A stretch of 64,000 nt of DNA from Sphingobacteruim zhuxiongii (GTDB taxonomy: Bacteria > Bacteroidota > Bacteroidia > Sphingobacteriales > Sphingobacteriaceae): the NCBI RefSeq assembly GCF_009557615.1, contig NZ_CP045652.1:1922001-1986000 (forward strand). The letters are read 5' to 3'. The notes beneath the pieces were generated by a model. The model was not told the origin of the DNA, did no database searches, and saw nothing but the letters and a program-made list of their open reading frames with translations. A program made the position numbers and the translations under genes. Of the stretch, positions 8,602 through 16,793 are shown piece after piece. Position 1 is the first letter of the stretch, and every line of letters begins with the position of its first letter.

Positions 8602-10935
8602 ATGTCAATGAATTCTAGAAGAAATTTAATAAAAAGCCTAGGTGCAGGCGCCTTAATTGCCGGGATAAGTACAGTTGCCAAGGGCGAGGTATCAATCAAA
8701 GGGGCTGCCGATCTTACGGTGAAGAATGTCGCTACAGTAGCAGATTTAATTTTACAAAAGAAAGCGAGTGTTGGCGATATCTACCGTACGTTGGGTTATT
8801 ACAGCGAAAACGATGGGGGTGGAGCCCATTATATACTACGTGATCAACGAGTAGATAGTCCCGGCAATCATTTGCTTGGCAATGGACTAGTTGCGGAATT
8901 GTTCGTACATGAGGCCTTGAATTATAAGATGTTTGGGACTAAATCAGATGGGAACTTCGACGATGGTATCGCGATAAAAGCCACGCATGAATATGCGAAT
9001 ATGTATAGTCTTCCGGTTATTAATAGACATGGTGAATATTGGATTAAAGAATCAAATGATATCAATATTCAAACGTCCGTGGAGTGGGGTGCCTCTGTAT
9101 TTTATATCGATGAGCAACATAATACACCGAAAGCCTTCAAGTTTAATATTGTATCCAAAGCACCTATCAAAAATCATCAGCTTAGTGAAAGCGACAAAAG
9201 AAATATCCTTGCTAAGTTAATCCCCGGAGTAACGGAGATTGCTGAGTTGAATCAATTTCGCGGCAATCTTATCTATGTTGAAGATAAAAACGATCGCGTA
9301 GGCTATCGTGCGGGTGCTAAATTTGACGGGCAATCATGGGCGAAGCAAGAGCTCTTTTTTATTGAAGATCATGGAAAGGTGGTAGGTGATATCGCCTATA
9401 CTTTTAAAGACTTTAGCAGCTTTGAAATAATCCCTGTAGAGGACAGCTACCTAACGGTCACAGGAGGTTGTTTTGTGCTTTCTGGAAATAGCTCAGGAAA
9501 AGGATATACAAAGAATGGAATTGCCATTCGACGCAGTAGAACAATTGTTTCTAAGCAGATTGTACGCCTTGCAGATGGCGCAGTAGATAATGCCCCTAAT
9601 GCGAGAACAGGCTTTTATAATTTCCACAAGGTATATGAGGTACGCCTCGAGGATATCAAGCTGATTCCATATGAGCAAGATCGGGAAGGTACAGAGCGCG
9701 ATGTACCAGCGGGAACCTACGGAATATCAGGTGATCGTATATTGAATGGTACTTTTCGCAATGTGACGGCGGAGGGTGGGAAGGTGCATTGGGGCGTCTT
9801 CGGAACCAATATGAATAAGAACTTCACCATTGATCTATGTCGTTTAAATCGTGTTGATGTGCATTTTCATTGCTGGAATCTACGTATCTTAAATACTCAT
9901 ATTGGTCATCGTGGCATATCGGTTACTGGTGGTGGAAACTTGACCGTCAGAGATTGTACCGTTGAAGGAAGAAATATCATCAATTTTCGACAAGATTTCG
10001 GTTCTAAATGGGATGGTGATATTCGTGTCAATAATATTCTGTTCAAACCGACTTATCCTTCCTCTGTAGCACTATTGGAGTTGACGCCATCGAACTTCAA
10101 TTACCATTATCCTATTGTGCTAGGGAAGACTATTATCGTCGAGAATGTAATCATAGACACCTCGTCTGTCAATAAAAATGCAGAGATACATTTGATCCAC
10201 TTTCCAAAATTCGCAAAGATGGACCATGATGAACGCGTGATCTTCCCTTCTTATATAGAATTCAGAAATGTAATGTGTCGCGGACATGTGAGCGGTGTTA
10301 AGGGTTTCCACCTTGTTAAACCACAAGGCTTCTTTACCGATAAGGTTGGTTCATTTGATGGAAGTCTCTTCGATGCCAATGTGCAAGTGAAAATTGATCA
10401 TGTCGATTTATTAGACGGAGGAAGCTTAAATAATACGTCCAATCCCTACCATTTCAGCATGCTGTCGAATAACGACCAGCAGGCTGATGCGCATTCCTTG
10501 TTTATAGACTTTAACCTGTCGCAGGCAAAAGAATTGCAGATTGCAGTGGATGCAGTGCCTTTACAGTTGACGCTTAGAAACTCCCTGCTCTCCAAAATTG
10601 ATCTTGGGGCAGAAGCTAAGCTTCATGGCGCCTTGTTTTTGGATCGATGTCAGCTTGCTCCACAAGTAAATAAAGCAGAACAAGTTAAGTTCGATGTGCA
10701 GTCTAGCTTAGGCACGGTGTTTAACAACTGTACCATTCATGCACCACGTGTGGCGGCGCAAGCAGAGCCAGAATTGTTTAAGCAATATACCTTTCTGGAA
10801 ATCAATAAGAAACTTCTAGGTACGCATATGAACACAAAAATTGCTAATAGTTACTTACAGTATCTAAATAGCAAAGGCATCAAATTGACTTCAGAGTATT
10901 CCAGCAGGCTCTTGCTTGGACATGGGATCTCATGA
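8602..10935 (+). CDS. Tat-exported right-handed beta-helix protein (pectate-lyase-like fold)
   Basis: A 777-residue protein with a twin-arginine signal (SRRNLIKSLGAGALIAG), so it is probably exported folded. After the signal, the segment around VGDIYRTLGYYSENDGGGAHY resembles the start of pectate-lyase-superfamily and phage tail-spike beta-helix proteins. The middle (about residues 270-560) shows irregular beta-helix coils with repeated NxTxxxC/N-type turns such as LNGTFRNVTAEGG and GGNLTVRDCTVEG. I could not identify catalytic residues. It is the last gene of the operon and is followed by a terminator at 11031. Likely a polysaccharide lyase, hydrolase or binding protein working with the esterase; the exact activity is unknown. 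A second ATG two codons in (8608) could be the real start. Confidence 0.7.
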   Translation: MSMNSRRNLIKSLGAGALIAGISTVAKGEVSIKGAADLTVKNVATVADLILQKKASVGDIYRTLGYYSENDGGGAHYILRDQRVDSPGNHLLGNGLVAELFVHEALNYKMFGTKSDGNFDDGIAIKATHEYANMYSLPVINRHGEYWIKESNDINIQTSVEWGASVFYIDEQHNTPKAFKFNIVSKAPIKNHQLSESDKRNILAKLIPGVTEIAELNQFRGNLIYVEDKNDRVGYRAGAKFDGQSWAKQELFFIEDHGKVVGDIAYTFKDFSSFEIIPVEDSYLTVTGGCFVLSGNSSGKGYTKNGIAIRRSRTIVSKQIVRLADGAVDNAPNARTGFYNFHKVYEVRLEDIKLIPYEQDREGTERDVPAGTYGISGDRILNGTFRNVTAEGGKVHWGVFGTNMNKNFTIDLCRLNRVDVHFHCWNLRILNTHIGHRGISVTGGGNLTVRDCTVEGRNIINFRQDFGSKWDGDIRVNNILFKPTYPSSVALLELTPSNFNYHYPIVLGKTIIVENVIIDTSSVNKNAEIHLIHFPKFAKMDHDERVIFPSYIEFRNVMCRGHVSGVKGFHLVKPQGFFTDKVGSFDGSLFDANVQVKIDHVDLLDGGSLNNTSNPYHFSMLSNNDQQADAHSLFIDFNLSQAKELQIAVDAVPLQLTLRNSLLSKIDLGAEAKLHGALFLDRCQLAPQVNKAEQVKFDVQSSLGTVFNNCTIHAPRVAAQAEPELFKQYTFLEINKKLLGTHMNTKIANSYLQYLNSKGIKLTSEYSSRLLLGHGIS

Positions 10936-11030
10936 AACGAAAGTTCTGATTAGTTCAAAGTTTGGATGTTTTAACATGTAATATTTTCAATTCTAGAACA
11001 TCAAAGTATTTTAATATTTTAAATATATTT

Positions 11031-11056
11031 GCCCCAGCACTAACTGGGGCATTTTT
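11031..11056 (+). terminator. rho-independent terminator after locus A
   Basis: Stem GCCCCAG / CTGGGGC (11031-11037 and 11044-11050) with a 6-nt loop, followed by ATTTTTA. It lies 96 bp after the beta-helix gene and separates locus A from the kinase operon. Confidence 0.85.
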
Positions 11057-11148
11057 ATGTCGTAATCCTAATATCAGTAGCCTGCTATCAAGTTTATTGT
11101 TGCGGTATATCCCAAAAAATAAATAGGGAATTATTGATCAAAATCAAT

Positions 11149-11177
11149 CGAATATTGGCTTAAACTGAACGAATATT
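11149..11177. promoter_or_regulatory. LytTR-type direct repeat CGAATATT-N13-CGAATATT upstream of the kinase gene
   Basis: Two perfect copies of CGAATATT at 11149-11156 and 11170-11177 are 21 bp apart start to start, that is two helical turns. LytTR-domain regulators typically bind direct repeats of about 9 bp with this spacing. The second copy is 45 bp before the kinase ATG, with an AT-rich TATAAAAA about 29 bp after its start that could be a -7 region. The same pair occurs upstream of the precursor peptides (14154) and the maturation operon (17063), so this probably marks autoregulation by the adjacent LytTR protein. Confidence 0.65.
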
Positions 11178-11221
11178 GAATTAACCCTAATTAGTGATTA
11201 TAAAAAATCATTTTTATAATT

Positions 11222-13174
11222 ATGAAAGTAAATCGGATAGTGAAACCTAAAACTAGATGTTCAAACGTGTTTTGGACATGCCTTGCATTTACTTTTTTTT
11301 TACTAAGCCTGTACAGTTGCAATTCGAAACAAACAAGTATCGAGGAAGTAAGTAGTGACGCGCAATTAGATAGCATTGCCAAACAAACACTTTTGAAGGC
11401 CATGATACGCTCTGAAGTGGAGAATAAAGCTGTAAATGATTCATTAATTAAAGCCTACGAGAAAACAGAGGGCTATGAAAACAATATCTATTATTGGACC
11501 TCAAAAGCGAGTAAGTACTACTATGGTTTTAAGAATGATTCATTGCTAAGAAAGGTAGAATCAATTGATATTCCTAAAAGCAAACCAGACGAATGGGTGC
11601 TAAAACAAGCCTTGTTGTTGAAAAGCAAATCAAGCTATATGGATATTAATTCTTCTGAAGTCTTGGGGGCGATGATCAAAGCAAGAAATGAAGCGGAGAA
11701 ATTAAAATCCGTATTTATTTATCGATTGGACAATTTAATAGCAATGAGTTATTATACCAATAATGATTCAGAGAACTCATTGAAATACATGGAGCTTTAT
11801 AAGAGCGGCTATCCTTATGCAGGCCATCCTCGGTACCGCCAAGTTTATTACGATATACGTTTTATGTTGTCTTTAAATCTACCGGGAAATCCAGGGACAA
11901 AAGATTTTCTTGATAGTTGTCAATCCTTGGCGATTGAGCTAAATGATACCCTCGCCTTGATGCGTTCCTATGATTTTGAAGCGCAATGGCTCTTGACGAA
12001 TGGGAAAAAACAAGAAGCGCTAGATAAAGCGCGTATATTTTTTCAATATGCATCGGAGACAAAAAACTATACCAATCTCAAACGATATTATAATTTTTCA
12101 AATCTCTTTTTAGTCAATAATCAACCCGATTCGGCCATCAAATACATAAAGGAAGGTTTCCAACTGGATTCTCTTTCGCAGGCAAATACGAAAGATCTAG
12201 ACGGGATCTATTATGTTCTTGGTGAAGCTTATGCGATGAAGGGTGATTTTAAACGTGCGTATGAATATGGACGTAAGGAGATTAATACCTTTAGAAAATC
12301 AACGGAGACCATTCAAAAGACCGCAATTGCCGAGCTAACCGCCCGCTATGATGCCGAAAAAAAGGATGAAGCGATTTCAGCCTTACAGGCTAATAATGAC
12401 CTAAACGATAAATTGATCATTCAACAACGTTGGACATTTATCATATTCCTTGTTCTTGCAGCCTTTGTTGCCTACTTCGTGTTTAATTCCTATAAACAGA
12501 AGCTCTTTAAAGCAGAGCATGAGCGCTTACGCTTATCCAATAAGCAGCTACTTCTTGAACAAAAGAATAGGCAGAATCAACTGAATCCCCATTTCATCTA
12601 TAACTCCATTGCCAATCTACAGGGGTTAATCAGCACCGATCGGAAGCAGGAAGCAAATCAATACTTGGTCACCTTAACTAAGGTAATACGTGATATGCTG
12701 GAGCTTAATCGCAAGGATTTTATTCCGATAGATAAGGAGATTCGAAGCTTGGAGAACTATGTAAATCTTCAGCAGATGCGCTTTAGTCATTCATTTGACT
12801 TTAAAGTTGAAACCGGAGATCTAGAAATAGACAATATCCTGATTCCGCCTATGTTAATCCAGCCCTTTGTTGAGAACGCAATCGAACATGGCCTGATGAA
12901 TCTCGAGCAGCAAGGACGACTAACCGTGGAATTTGTTCAGGATAACAAAACGTTGCGTATTAAGATTGTCGACAATGGAAAAGGAGGAGTAGGATTCTCG
13001 ACTAAAAGTGGTGAGAAGGAATCCCTTTCCCAAGTGATTACACAGGAGCGCATTGAATTGCTCTATGGACGAGATCCCGAAATCGCTGGACTCAAAATTT
13101 ATCCCCACTTTAATCCGGATGGAACGGGCTATAAAGTTGAAATTTATCTACCACTAACCTTGTATTTTGATTAA
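11222..13174 (+). CDS. LytS-like sensor histidine kinase with periplasmic TPR-like domain
   Basis: A 650-residue membrane sensor kinase. An N-terminal hydrophobic stretch containing LLSLYSC (signal anchor, or possibly lipoprotein signal) precedes about 360 residues of helical TPR-like sequence (for example NQPDSAIKYIKEGFQLD and YYVLGEAYAMKGDFKRAYEYG). One transmembrane helix follows (about 404-422, FIIFLVLAAFVAYFVF), then a short coiled segment and a His_kinase (LytS/YehU) domain. The phospho-acceptor is His457 in NQLNPHFIYNSI, and the ATP-binding part has PPMLIQPFVENAIEHGL and DNGKGG. The partner regulator gene starts 3 bp downstream. A direct repeat of LytTR type precedes the gene. The ligand is unknown; the neighbouring secreted-peptide cluster makes a peptide signal a reasonable hypothesis. 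Confidence 0.9.
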   Translation: MKVNRIVKPKTRCSNVFWTCLAFTFFLLSLYSCNSKQTSIEEVSSDAQLDSIAKQTLLKAMIRSEVENKAVNDSLIKAYEKTEGYENNIYYWTSKASKYYYGFKNDSLLRKVESIDIPKSKPDEWVLKQALLLKSKSSYMDINSSEVLGAMIKARNEAEKLKSVFIYRLDNLIAMSYYTNNDSENSLKYMELYKSGYPYAGHPRYRQVYYDIRFMLSLNLPGNPGTKDFLDSCQSLAIELNDTLALMRSYDFEAQWLLTNGKKQEALDKARIFFQYASETKNYTNLKRYYNFSNLFLVNNQPDSAIKYIKEGFQLDSLSQANTKDLDGIYYVLGEAYAMKGDFKRAYEYGRKEINTFRKSTETIQKTAIAELTARYDAEKKDEAISALQANNDLNDKLIIQQRWTFIIFLVLAAFVAYFVFNSYKQKLFKAEHERLRLSNKQLLLEQKNRQNQLNPHFIYNSIANLQGLISTDRKQEANQYLVTLTKVIRDMLELNRKDFIPIDKEIRSLENYVNLQQMRFSHSFDFKVETGDLEIDNILIPPMLIQPFVENAIEHGLMNLEQQGRLTVEFVQDNKTLRIKIVDNGKGGVGFSTKSGEKESLSQVITQERIELLYGRDPEIAGLKIYPHFNPDGTGYKVEIYLPLTLYFD

Positions 13175-13177
13175 GCT

Positions 13178-13918
13178 ATGTTAAAGATTTATGTGCTCGA
13201 AGATGAGGAGAATATCCTCCGTTATATTCAGACAATTTTAGATGAAATTCCTTATGTCGATCTTGTTGGCACATCGGCCTCTATTAAAAAAGCGCAGATA
13301 GAAATCCCGAAAGTCATGCCAGACTTGATTCTTTCGGATATCCAATTGAAAGATGGCATTAGTTTAGAACTGCTTTCAAAGCTAAATTTAGATACAAATA
13401 TCATCTTTATTACGGCTTTTAACCAATATGCCATGGAAGCACTTAACCTTGGTGCCATAGGATATTTGACTAAACCTATCGATCCAAAGCTCCTGCTAGA
13501 GAAAATTGAACAATGTTATAAGAAGACCTCCGATTTTAAATTTAATCAGCTACAGTTGAAGATTGCCGAAAATCATTTGAAACACCCTGCTATACCTAAG
13601 AAAATAGCCCTACGTACCTTTGAATTTACACAGATTGTCAATGTTGAGGATATTCTTTACTGTTATAGCGATAAGGGCTATACAACCTTTAATTTAAAGG
13701 ATGGTGTAAGTCTGATGGTTTCCAAAGTGATTAAGCATTTTGAAGCCATGTTGCCGCCTGATCAATTTATACGCTGTCATCAATCATATCTTATCAATTC
13801 GCATTTTATACATAAGTATTATAAAGATGGGCAATTAGAGATGAAAGACGGAAAGAAAGTACCTGTTTCCAATCGGAAGAGAGATGCCATTATGCAGTTT
13901 ATCGAACGCTTAACCTAA
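13178..13918 (+). CDS. LytTR-family DNA-binding response regulator
   Basis: A 246-residue two-component response regulator. Residues 1-120 form a receiver domain with acidic pocket E8/D9/E10, phospho-acceptor Asp54 (LILSDIQLKDG), Thr in FITAF and Lys in YLTKPIDP. Residues about 140-245 form a LytTR DNA-binding domain: the VEDILYCYSDKGYTTF strand, then FIRCHQSYLINSHFI and KVPVSNRKR, all hallmarks of the AgrA/AlgR-type fold. It follows the kinase gene by 3 bp, so they are one operon. The three 21-bp-spaced CGAATATT repeat pairs nearby are likely its targets, which would make it the regulator of its own operon, the precursor peptides and the peptide maturation/export operon. Confidence 0.93.
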   Translation: MLKIYVLEDEENILRYIQTILDEIPYVDLVGTSASIKKAQIEIPKVMPDLILSDIQLKDGISLELLSKLNLDTNIIFITAFNQYAMEALNLGAIGYLTKPIDPKLLLEKIEQCYKKTSDFKFNQLQLKIAENHLKHPAIPKKIALRTFEFTQIVNVEDILYCYSDKGYTTFNLKDGVSLMVSKVIKHFEAMLPPDQFIRCHQSYLINSHFIHKYYKDGQLEMKDGKKVPVSNRKRDAIMQFIERLT

Positions 13919-13947
13919 AAAAATCAAGTACAATCAGTTCATATCTT

Positions 13948-13975
13948 AACGCATCTCTAGGGATGCGTTTCTTGT
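13948..13975 (+). terminator. terminator after the kinase/regulator operon
   Basis: Stem AACGCATC / GATGCGTT (13948-13955 and 13962-13969), followed by TCTTGTTT. It lies 30 bp after the regulator stop codon and separates it from the precursor-peptide genes. The rest of 13919-14263 has no credible gene; it holds the repeat pair at 14154. Confidence 0.7.
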
Positions 13976-14153
13976 TTGATTTATGATTTAGCCATTCGTT
14001 ATCGGGTAGGCGTCAAATTGTCTTCAACTTGCATTAGGAAGAAAATTTAATAAGTAGCCGCATTGGTTCGCTGTTCGGTTAAATCACAATATCTAATGGT
14101 GCGCTTCACTGGTCAAAGACATAAAAACTTTAGCAATACATTGCTTTAAATAA

Positions 14154-14182
14154 CGAATATTTTCAGAAGCATAACGCTTATT
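14154..14182. promoter_or_regulatory. LytTR-type direct repeat upstream of the precursor peptides
   Basis: CGAATATT at 14154-14161 and a variant CGCTTATT at 14175-14182 are 21 bp apart start to start. The second copy continues as TGATTGCG, and 13 of 15 bases match the second repeat at 17084. TAGATTTA (14203-14210), close to the Bacteroidota -7 box TAnnTTTG, begins 28 bp after the second repeat. The first precursor starts at 14264. Probable activator site for the peptide genes. Confidence 0.55.
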
Positions 14183-14263
14183 GATTGCGCCCTTGCTGAA
14201 TCTAGATTTACCCCAAAATCTTAAAAATATTCTCTGATATTTAAATCAACAAATCAAACTTGT

Positions 14264-14452
14264 ATGAGAAAGTTAAAGAAAATTGAAGACAAGGTAATTT
14301 CCAAGATTGCGGAAATTAAGGGAGGACAATTTAGTCTTTCATCCGACTTAGCTGTTGATGGCGACACGATTACAGGTGGTATTGATCGGACACAAGATCG
14401 TTCAACGGGACAAGTGAGAGCGGATCAATGGAGAGATAGAGTTCCATCTTAA
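14264..14452 (+). CDS. RiPP precursor peptide 1, KGG leader
   Basis: A 62-residue peptide. The leader is short, lysine-rich and amphipathic (MRKLKKIEDKVISKIAEIKGG) and ends in a double glycine at residues 20-21, the expected cut site of the C39 peptidase in the exporter downstream. The 41-residue core is rich in Asp, Arg, Thr and Gly (ITGGIDRTQDRSTGQ), lacks Cys, and is unlike the cores of peptides 2-4. Acidic plus Thr/Ser residues are what an ATP-grasp ligase of the microviridin/graspetide kind would join. It is the first of a tandem series, 28 bp before peptide 2. Role as a modified secreted peptide is inferred from leader type and neighbourhood. Confidence 0.75.
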   Translation: MRKLKKIEDKVISKIAEIKGGQFSLSSDLAVDGDTITGGIDRTQDRSTGQVRADQWRDRVPS

Positions 14453-14480
14453 GACTAAAATTACACTAAAAATATAAACC

Positions 14481-14672
14481 ATGAAAAAGTTAGAAAAACT
14501 GAAACAAAACAAATTGGTAAATACAAACCAAGTGAAAGGTGGCCTTCTTGGCGGACGTATCAGCCCAATTGGAATAGATACGGGTGTTCAACCAACGCAA
14601 AGTAGCTCGAATGAGTTATTTGTTGATAACAGTATTCCAGATCATATTACTGATGGCTGTACTAGACCATAA
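14481..14672 (+). CDS. RiPP precursor peptide 2, KGG leader
   Basis: A 63-residue peptide whose leader MKKLEKLKQNKLVNTNQVKGG closely matches that of peptide 3, with the GG at residues 20-21. The core of 42 residues begins LLGGRISPIG, is rich in Ser, Thr, Asn and Asp, and has one Cys near the C-terminus (DGCTRP). The AATATAAACC sequence just before the ATG recurs before peptide 3, showing that leader and upstream region were duplicated together. The second GG within LLGG could be an alternative cleavage point. Confidently a member of the precursor family; the modification made is unknown. Confidence 0.75.
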   Translation: MKKLEKLKQNKLVNTNQVKGGLLGGRISPIGIDTGVQPTQSSSNELFVDNSIPDHITDGCTRP

Positions 14673-14712
14673 TTTCAATTCAATTAATATTCACACAAAA
14701 AATATAAACCCC

Positions 14713-14898
14713 ATGAAAAAGTTAGAAAAATTAAACGCTAATAAATTAGCTAACGCAGAACAAGTAAAAGGTGGAGCAGGAATCTACGTAGATTTCTCAG
14801 TAGAAGTTGGTGGTGGCGAAGGAGTTCCAACAACGGAGCACAGACCTACAAAAGGAAAATTCCAAGAGCACTATTCTTGTGATCATACGTTAGATTAA
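14713..14898 (+). CDS. RiPP precursor peptide 3, KGG leader, AGIYVDFS core
   Basis: A 61-residue peptide with leader MKKLEKLNANKLANAEQVKGG and core beginning AGIYVDFSVEV, followed by a GGGEG turn, TTEHRPTKG, and a C-terminal YSCDH. The start at 14713 was chosen because it gives the canonical leader; a longer frame open to 14584 overlaps peptide 2 and has no leader-like sequence. The core is homologous to peptide 4 (shared AGI-aromatic, DFS, HRPT and CDH) across the intervening insertion sequence. The stop is 37 bp before the predicted IS left end. Confidence 0.8.
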   Translation: MKKLEKLNANKLANAEQVKGGAGIYVDFSVEVGGGEGVPTTEHRPTKGKFQEHYSCDHTLD

Positions 14899-14930
14899 TC
14901 GTTATCGATTATTTGAACGCTATTGAAAAT

Positions 14931-14954
14931 GAAGGTGTCTAAAAAGGCACCTTC
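14931..14954 (+). terminator. hairpin at the left IS boundary, possible terminator
   Basis: GAAGGTG (14931-14937) pairs with CACCTTC (14948-14954) around a 10-nt loop, followed by a T-rich TTCTGTTTTA. It overlaps the predicted left end of the IS element, so it is part host sequence and part element. It would stop transcripts coming from the precursor genes. Confidence 0.5.
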
Positions 14955-15003
14955 TTCTGTTTTATAGCTTTTGCGATTCCATTACTGTTTTCATTTTTGA
15001 GTT

Positions 15004-16632
15004 TTAAGCAGTAAGTCTATATTTTGTGGTTTTAACGCTCCTGACTCCAATTTTTATCGTATATAGTGTTTTATCGCTATAACCATTTCGAAACAAGACA
15101 TCGTTTGCCCACTTTTTTGCCCATTTTCTGAGGTTATGAGCAATGGCCATCAAACCGAACTCTACAGCGACTTTCTCCAGTCCTTTCATCGTGAACCGGG
15201 TAAACTTGTTGTTGCTTTTCATCTGACCGAAAACAGCTTCCACTTCTATGGGTCGCTTGCTTCGATGGTACATTCCCTCTTCTGATAGCAGTCTTTTTCG
15301 GGCTTTAGCCTTGAGCTGATCAAGCCTGTGGTTCACTTCAATAATACGATTGCCTTTTGCTTTATGGCACCCACTGCGCATTGGGCAGCCTTCGCATCGC
15401 TGAGCCTGATAACAGCTTACCCGGGCAGTATATCCATTGGTACTAACTCTGGTTGCATGACCGATATAGCTGAGCTTCTGTCCGGCCGGACATACATAAT
15501 AGTCATCTTGCTGGTTGTAATACAGATTCTGTACCGAGAAAGGATCCTGTTTATGCTTGCGCTTCTGTTCCACATGAAAGTAATTGTACTTGACAAAGGC
15601 AGTTATGCCCTGTTTTTCCATCAATTCATAGTTCTGTTCACTACCATAACCGGCGTCTGCTACAAGCTGTTCGCTTTGTTTTCCGTAATGGGACTCAAAG
15701 CCTTCCAAATGTTCCGGCAGGGTTGTGGTGTCGGCAGTTGTTTGATGGATGCTGTAATGGGTGATGAACTGATCTTCGGTGCTGATTTGGGTATTATAGG
15801 CTGGCTTAAGCTGGCCATTCTTCATGTGGTCCTCTTTCATTCGCATAAACACAGCATCGGTATCGGTCTTGCTATAACTATTGCGATCTCCCAGTACTTC
15901 CAGTTGCTCTTCATATTTCTCTAGTCGAGGCAAATAGTCCTCTTCAAGTTTCTTAAGCTGCTTATCAGTAGATTTATTGGCTCCTTTGAACTTGGCATTG
16001 ATCGCTTCGATCTTTTCCTTCAACCGACTGCTATCAATGGCCTTGCTAACTTCTTGATGCCCTAATGAAGATTGGTCTTGGGCGATCTGAGCCTCGATTT
16101 CCGAAAGAACCGAAGCAATGTTTGCTTCTAGCTTTACCTTATTCTTCTCGACCGATTTCTTCCAAACGAACGTATAACGACCAGCGACCGACTCGATCTT
16201 GGTGCCATCAACATATTGAACTTTCAGGCTAACATACTCCATATCATGCAGCATACGAACGATACTTGCAAACAGCTCTTGTATCTGTCCTTTAAGACGC
16301 TTTCCTCTGAAATAATTGATCGTACGATAATCAGGTGTGCTATTGCCCGAAAGCCACATGAAATGGATATTCTCTTGTAAGGCGCGCTCAATTTTTCGGC
16401 AAGAATAGATATTGCTTAAATAGGCGTAGAACAGCACCTTAATGAGCATTCTAGGGTGAAAACTAGTGGTGCCTCCGCCTTTATACTGACGGATAATATG
16501 ATCTAGATCCAACTGATCAACAACCTGACTCACCAACCGAACCCGATGGTTCATTGGAATACGATCTAAAATATTCTCAGGAAATAGACTCGGACTATTG
16601 GATGGAAGCGCTTTGAATTGTATGTTTGCCAT
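15004..16632 (-). CDS. IS1182-family DDE transposase
   Basis: A 542-residue transposase. The start at 16632 gives MANIQFKALP, the usual IS1182-like beginning; an upstream in-frame ATG at 16677 adds 15 unlikely residues. The N-terminal DUF772-type domain has HPRMLIKVLFYAYLSNIYS and the family signature RKIERALQENIHFMWLSG...PDYRTI. The catalytic triad is visible as YVDGTKIES (first Asp), VADAGYGSEQN (second Asp) and IEVEAVFGQMK (Glu). A charged coiled-coil-like insertion separates the first two. A cysteine group (CYQAQRCEGCPMRSGC) lies before the last catalytic part. No frameshift or internal stop is present, so it is probably functional. Confidence 0.93.
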   Translation of the reverse strand: MANIQFKALPSNSPSLFPENILDRIPMNHRVRLVSQVVDQLDLDHIIRQYKGGGTTSFHPRMLIKVLFYAYLSNIYSCRKIERALQENIHFMWLSGNSTPDYRTINYFRGKRLKGQIQELFASIVRMLHDMEYVSLKVQYVDGTKIESVAGRYTFVWKKSVEKNKVKLEANIASVLSEIEAQIAQDQSSLGHQEVSKAIDSSRLKEKIEAINAKFKGANKSTDKQLKKLEEDYLPRLEKYEEQLEVLGDRNSYSKTDTDAVFMRMKEDHMKNGQLKPAYNTQISTEDQFITHYSIHQTTADTTTLPEHLEGFESHYGKQSEQLVADAGYGSEQNYELMEKQGITAFVKYNYFHVEQKRKHKQDPFSVQNLYYNQQDDYYVCPAGQKLSYIGHATRVSTNGYTARVSCYQAQRCEGCPMRSGCHKAKGNRIIEVNHRLDQLKAKARKRLLSEEGMYHRSKRPIEVEAVFGQMKSNNKFTRFTMKGLEKVAVEFGLMAIAHNLRKWAKKWANDVLFRNGYSDKTLYTIKIGVRSVKTTKYRLTA

Positions 16633-16688
16633 ATTGTTTTTTTGGGTGCACCTTAAGATACAAAATCTTAAGGACAAAAAAACAGAAA

Positions 16689-16716
16689 AACCCCGCCATT
16701 TTTTAATGACGGGGTT
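16689..16716. terminator. bidirectional hairpin inside the IS right end
   Basis: AACCCCG (16689-16695) pairs with CGGGGTT (16710-16716), with a further CATT/AATG after one mismatch, and is flanked by A-rich sequence on the left and CTTTCTTT on the right, so it can terminate on both strands. It lies just upstream of the transposase start, where many insertion sequences block read-through. It would also stop transcription entering peptide gene 4 from the left. Confidence 0.65.
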
Positions 16717-16793
16717 CTTTCTTTAAGAGACCTTTTTAGACAGCCCCATTATTTTTATAAATCATCTTCTTTTCAAAAGTCAATCAAATAAAC

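Larger units (their letters stand above)
14936..16742 (-). mobile_element. IS1182-type insertion sequence between precursor peptides 3 and 4
   Basis: A 1.8-kb element with one intact transposase gene. The ends carry a 12-bp perfect inverted repeat: TGTCTAAAAAGG at 14936-14947 and CCTTTTTAGACA at 16731-16742. The true ends may extend a few bases outward (the right side continues GCCCC). I saw no clear target-site duplication. The element separates two paralogous peptide genes that would otherwise be adjacent, and it carries a strong hairpin just inside its right end. The intact open reading frame suggests a fairly recent insertion. Confidence 0.75.

Noticed and set aside
15328..15924. 198-residue open frame antisense to the transposase
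   Set aside because: It lies wholly inside the transposase gene on the opposite strand, and has no family resemblance; it mirrors the codon bias of the true gene.
14920..16760. Target-site duplication flanking the IS element
   Set aside because: Left flank (ending AATGAAGG) and right flank (GCCCCATT) show no shared direct repeat, so the insertion length and exact ends rest on the inverted repeat only.
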